A stretch of 8,271 bases of DNA from Taibaiella sp. (lineage in GTDB: Bacteria; Bacteroidota; Bacteroidia; Chitinophagales; Chitinophagaceae). The stretch is taken from positions 1 through 8,271 of the forward strand of contig JACFNS010000087.1 in the NCBI GenBank assembly GCA_019454705.1, given 5' to 3'. Positions 6,323-8,271 of the stretch are shown one piece after another. The first letter of the stretch is position 1; every line of letters starts with the position of its first letter. The translations under genes were made by a program, and so were the position numbers. The notes beneath the pieces were generated by a model. It was not told where the DNA came from, did no database searches, and was given only the letters and a program-made list of their open reading frames with translations.

Positions 6323-8271
6323 TTATAGTTCATCAATGTCAAATGCTGTAAGCGAGAAGTTTACACCTACAAATACGGAACGGTATATTGGTGGTACAAC
6401 AGGTGTTTGTACACCATTTGCATACCTGTAGCCAAATATGTTCTTTTGGTTGGTCACATTGTCCACACCAGCATATATTACAGAGAACCACTTGCCGAAC
6501 GAGCGCAGGTAGTTAATAGTAATGCTCAGGTTGTGAAAAGCAGGCGTACGGTCACTCATAAAATCCGCTGCCGCCGGGTTGTAATACGGCCTGCCGCTGG
6601 AGTAGTTGTAAGTAGCGTTGACCTGTGTAGCCCACTTGGGGATAAAGTACTTGGTAACGATATTCAGGTTGTGTGTAGCTATGAAATCCGGTTGTACTGA
6701 CGCAATGTAATTTTTATACAACCTGCGCGTATCTATATAACTGTACGATATCCAATAGTCACCATTTTTTACTGTTTTTTTATCGCGCCAGAACAGTTCA
6801 GCACCTTGTGCATAGCCATAGCCTGAATTGTCAACTAATATGGTGTCAGCAGGAAAACGGAAGTTGTTTGGGTCAAACATGCCGTTAATACGTTCCCTCA
6901 CCAGTTGATGATAATCTTTGCGATAAGCTTCAAGCCTTAGGGTACGGTCGTTGTGCATATACTGGTAGTTGGCTATATAGTGTACCGATTGCTGAAAACC
7001 GGGTTTGTGATTTGCGATATAATATTGCGGATCAGGCAATTGATAGAATATACCACTGGCTAATGAAAACTGCCCATGCTGTCCGGCGCGTAAGGCCGCT
7101 GCCATCCTCGGGGCCACTGCATTGTTATTTATCAACATGCTGTGCTCGTAGCGAACACCCGGCTTAATTGCCAGCCAATACAGCGGCGACCATTCCACTT
7201 CCGTGTATCCAGCAATCTGTGTTTCTTCAAACCCTGTATTGAAAGTAAAAATGGTCCTGTCGTATGTGAAGTGTTGTATTTCCGTACCCATTAATACACT
7301 TACTTTAGTACCACCGAAATACTTTCCTTCCAACCTCACTTGCGAGCGGTCGTCTTTATTCACCAGCGGTGTGGTGTTAAACTTTATATCATCCTGGTTG
7401 TAGCTGTACATACCGGCGGCATACAGTCCCCATTTAGACTTCCATGTCTGCCTGTACGATACCACGCTATACACATTACTGTTCTTTAGCCCAAAGTCGA
7501 GGGTTTGACTTGCATCTGCCGGGTTGGGTAGGCGTGTACCGTTCTGAAATTGCTGGTAATTCACCAATACTTTAAATATGCCGTTCTCGTTGGGCTTGTA
7601 GGTGTATTTAGCAGACCCTCCACCGCCTTTAGGAACATCATAAAAGTCGAAGTTTGTTTTAGCAATGCCGTAAAATGGTGTGAGGTTGGTGTAGTTGGCT
7701 GATGCCTCAATACTTGATTTATTCATCAGCTTGGATGCTGACGCATATACACCTGCCATATGCAGGCCCATATTGATGGTACTCTTATCAGGCTGGTCGT
7801 TGCTGTTCAGTTCTAATACTGAGGACAAAGCTTGTCCGTAACGCGCGCTGTAACCGCCGCTGCTGAAGGACACACCTTTGAACTGGAAAGGGCCAAACCT
7901 GCTGCGAGCCGCTACTCCCGGTGCTGTACTCAGAAAGGCGTTCTGTGCCACCATGCCATCAATGATTACTGCTGCCTCGCTGGCATCGCCACCGCGTACA
8001 AACAATCCTGTTTGCGTACCCTGCTGTTGTGTACCCGGCAGGGTTTGTATAGCGCGTACCACATCAGCCTGTGTGCCTGCTGTAGTCACTATATCCAATG
8101 GTTTTAATATCGTACCCTCGCTGCCAGATGCTTCAAAAGAACCTGCAGTAACCGTTACCGTCCCCAGCCGCACCGTCCCGGTCTTCATTTTTAGTTCTAT
8201 ACCTTTTACGTCGCCAATGATGGTAACAGGCATACCTGCATTCTGGTAACTAACTTCTTCCGCCACTATTG
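6323..8271 (-). CDS. TonB-dependent receptor with plug domain and beta-barrel (N-terminus outside the window)
   Basis: About 648 residues of an outer-membrane TonB-dependent receptor are visible; the frame stays open through the right edge, so the GTG at 8266-8264 is an internal valine. The first residues (EEVSYQNAGMPVTIIGDVKGIELKMK) look like the end of a carboxypeptidase-regulatory-like domain, common at the N-terminus of Bacteroidota receptors. The linker LGTVTVTAG leads to the plug, about residues 45-155 of the visible part, with ADVVRAIQTLPGTQQQ, LFVRGGDASEAAVIIDGM (RGGD at 91-94) and FSSGGYSARYGQALSSVLEL. The barrel follows to the end, with strands such as GAELFWRDKK, WISYSYIDTRRLY, YNYSSGRPYYNP and a last IYRSVFVGVNFSL, then the extra tail TAFDIDEL. 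It is of the non-SusC size class, like siderophore or small-molecule receptors, but the substrate cannot be read from sequence. It is followed by the secreted TPR-like gene in one operon. Confidence 0.95.
   Translation of the reverse strand, partial: IVAEEVSYQNAGMPVTIIGDVKGIELKMKTGTVRLGTVTVTAGSFEASGSEGTILKPLDIVTTAGTQADVVRAIQTLPGTQQQGTQTGLFVRGGDASEAAVIIDGMVAQNAFLSTAPGVAARSRFGPFQFKGVSFSSGGYSARYGQALSSVLELNSNDQPDKSTINMGLHMAGVYASASKLMNKSSIEASANYTNLTPFYGIAKTNFDFYDVPKGGGGSAKYTYKPNENGIFKVLVNYQQFQNGTRLPNPADASQTLDFGLKNSNVYSVVSYRQTWKSKWGLYAAGMYSYNQDDIKFNTTPLVNKDDRSQVRLEGKYFGGTKVSVLMGTEIQHFTYDRTIFTFNTGFEETQIAGYTEVEWSPLYWLAIKPGVRYEHSMLINNNAVAPRMAAALRAGQHGQFSLASGIFYQLPDPQYYIANHKPGFQQSVHYIANYQYMHNDRTLRLEAYRKDYHQLVRERINGMFDPNNFRFPADTILVDNSGYGYAQGAELFWRDKKTVKNGDYWISYSYIDTRRLYKNYIASVQPDFIATHNLNIVTKYFIPKWATQVNATYNYSSGRPYYNPAAADFMSDRTPAFHNLSITINYLRSFGKWFSVIYAGVDNVTNQKNIFGYRYANGVQTPVVPPIYRSVFVGVNFSLTAFDIDEL

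Noticed and set aside
8264..8266. GTG as the start of the right-hand receptor
   Set aside because: The frame continues to the window edge, and the following residues are mid-domain with no signal peptide.
1..8271. CRISPR arrays, tRNA or rRNA genes, insertion sequences, toxin-antitoxin or defence genes
   Set aside because: No regularly spaced repeats, cloverleaf-like segments, transposase motifs or paired small genes were seen; the many short frames inside the large genes are shadows without start signals or protein-like composition.

Overview
The window looks like an ordinary chromosomal stretch from a member of the Bacteroidota, possibly Chitinophagales-like, though placement below phylum is a guess. 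The evidence is two TonB-dependent receptors with Bacteroidota-type sequences, a DUF4382 lipoprotein, starts mostly without Shine-Dalgarno sequences, and weak matches to the phylum's TTTG / TAnnTTTG promoter.

Layout, left to right. Positions 1-881 (+) hold the C-terminal beta-barrel of a TonB-dependent receptor that begins outside the window. Its stop codon abuts the stop of a convergent gene (882-1283, -) for a small four-helix DUF1761-type membrane protein. Upstream of that, probably in the same transcription unit, lies a 784-residue membrane protein (1361-3715, -) with a GT-C-like polytopic N-terminal half and a TPR-containing C-terminal tail. A short divergent promoter region containing a 9-bp dyad separates it from an AT-rich orphan membrane protein (about 3773-4579, +). 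That gene converges on a DUF4382 lipoprotein (4630-5451, -), with a strong 14-bp hairpin lying across the first gene's stop. Finally, a second TonB-dependent receptor (6323 to the right edge, -) is followed after 42 bases by a secreted TPR-like protein (5591-6280, -). This pair ends in a textbook intrinsic terminator at 5533-5564.

The clearest functional unit is the receptor plus secreted TPR-like pair at 5533-8271, which probably serves outer-membrane uptake of an unidentified substrate. The other genes appear to be separate envelope functions. All products seem to be membrane, periplasmic or outer-membrane proteins; there are no RNA genes, mobile elements, CRISPR arrays or defence genes visible. 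I did not find a convincing undescribed system. The items most worth a second look are the inverted repeats overlapping convergent stop codons, the dyad between the divergent starts, the GT-C/TPR fusion with a histidine-rich tail, and the AT-rich orphan.
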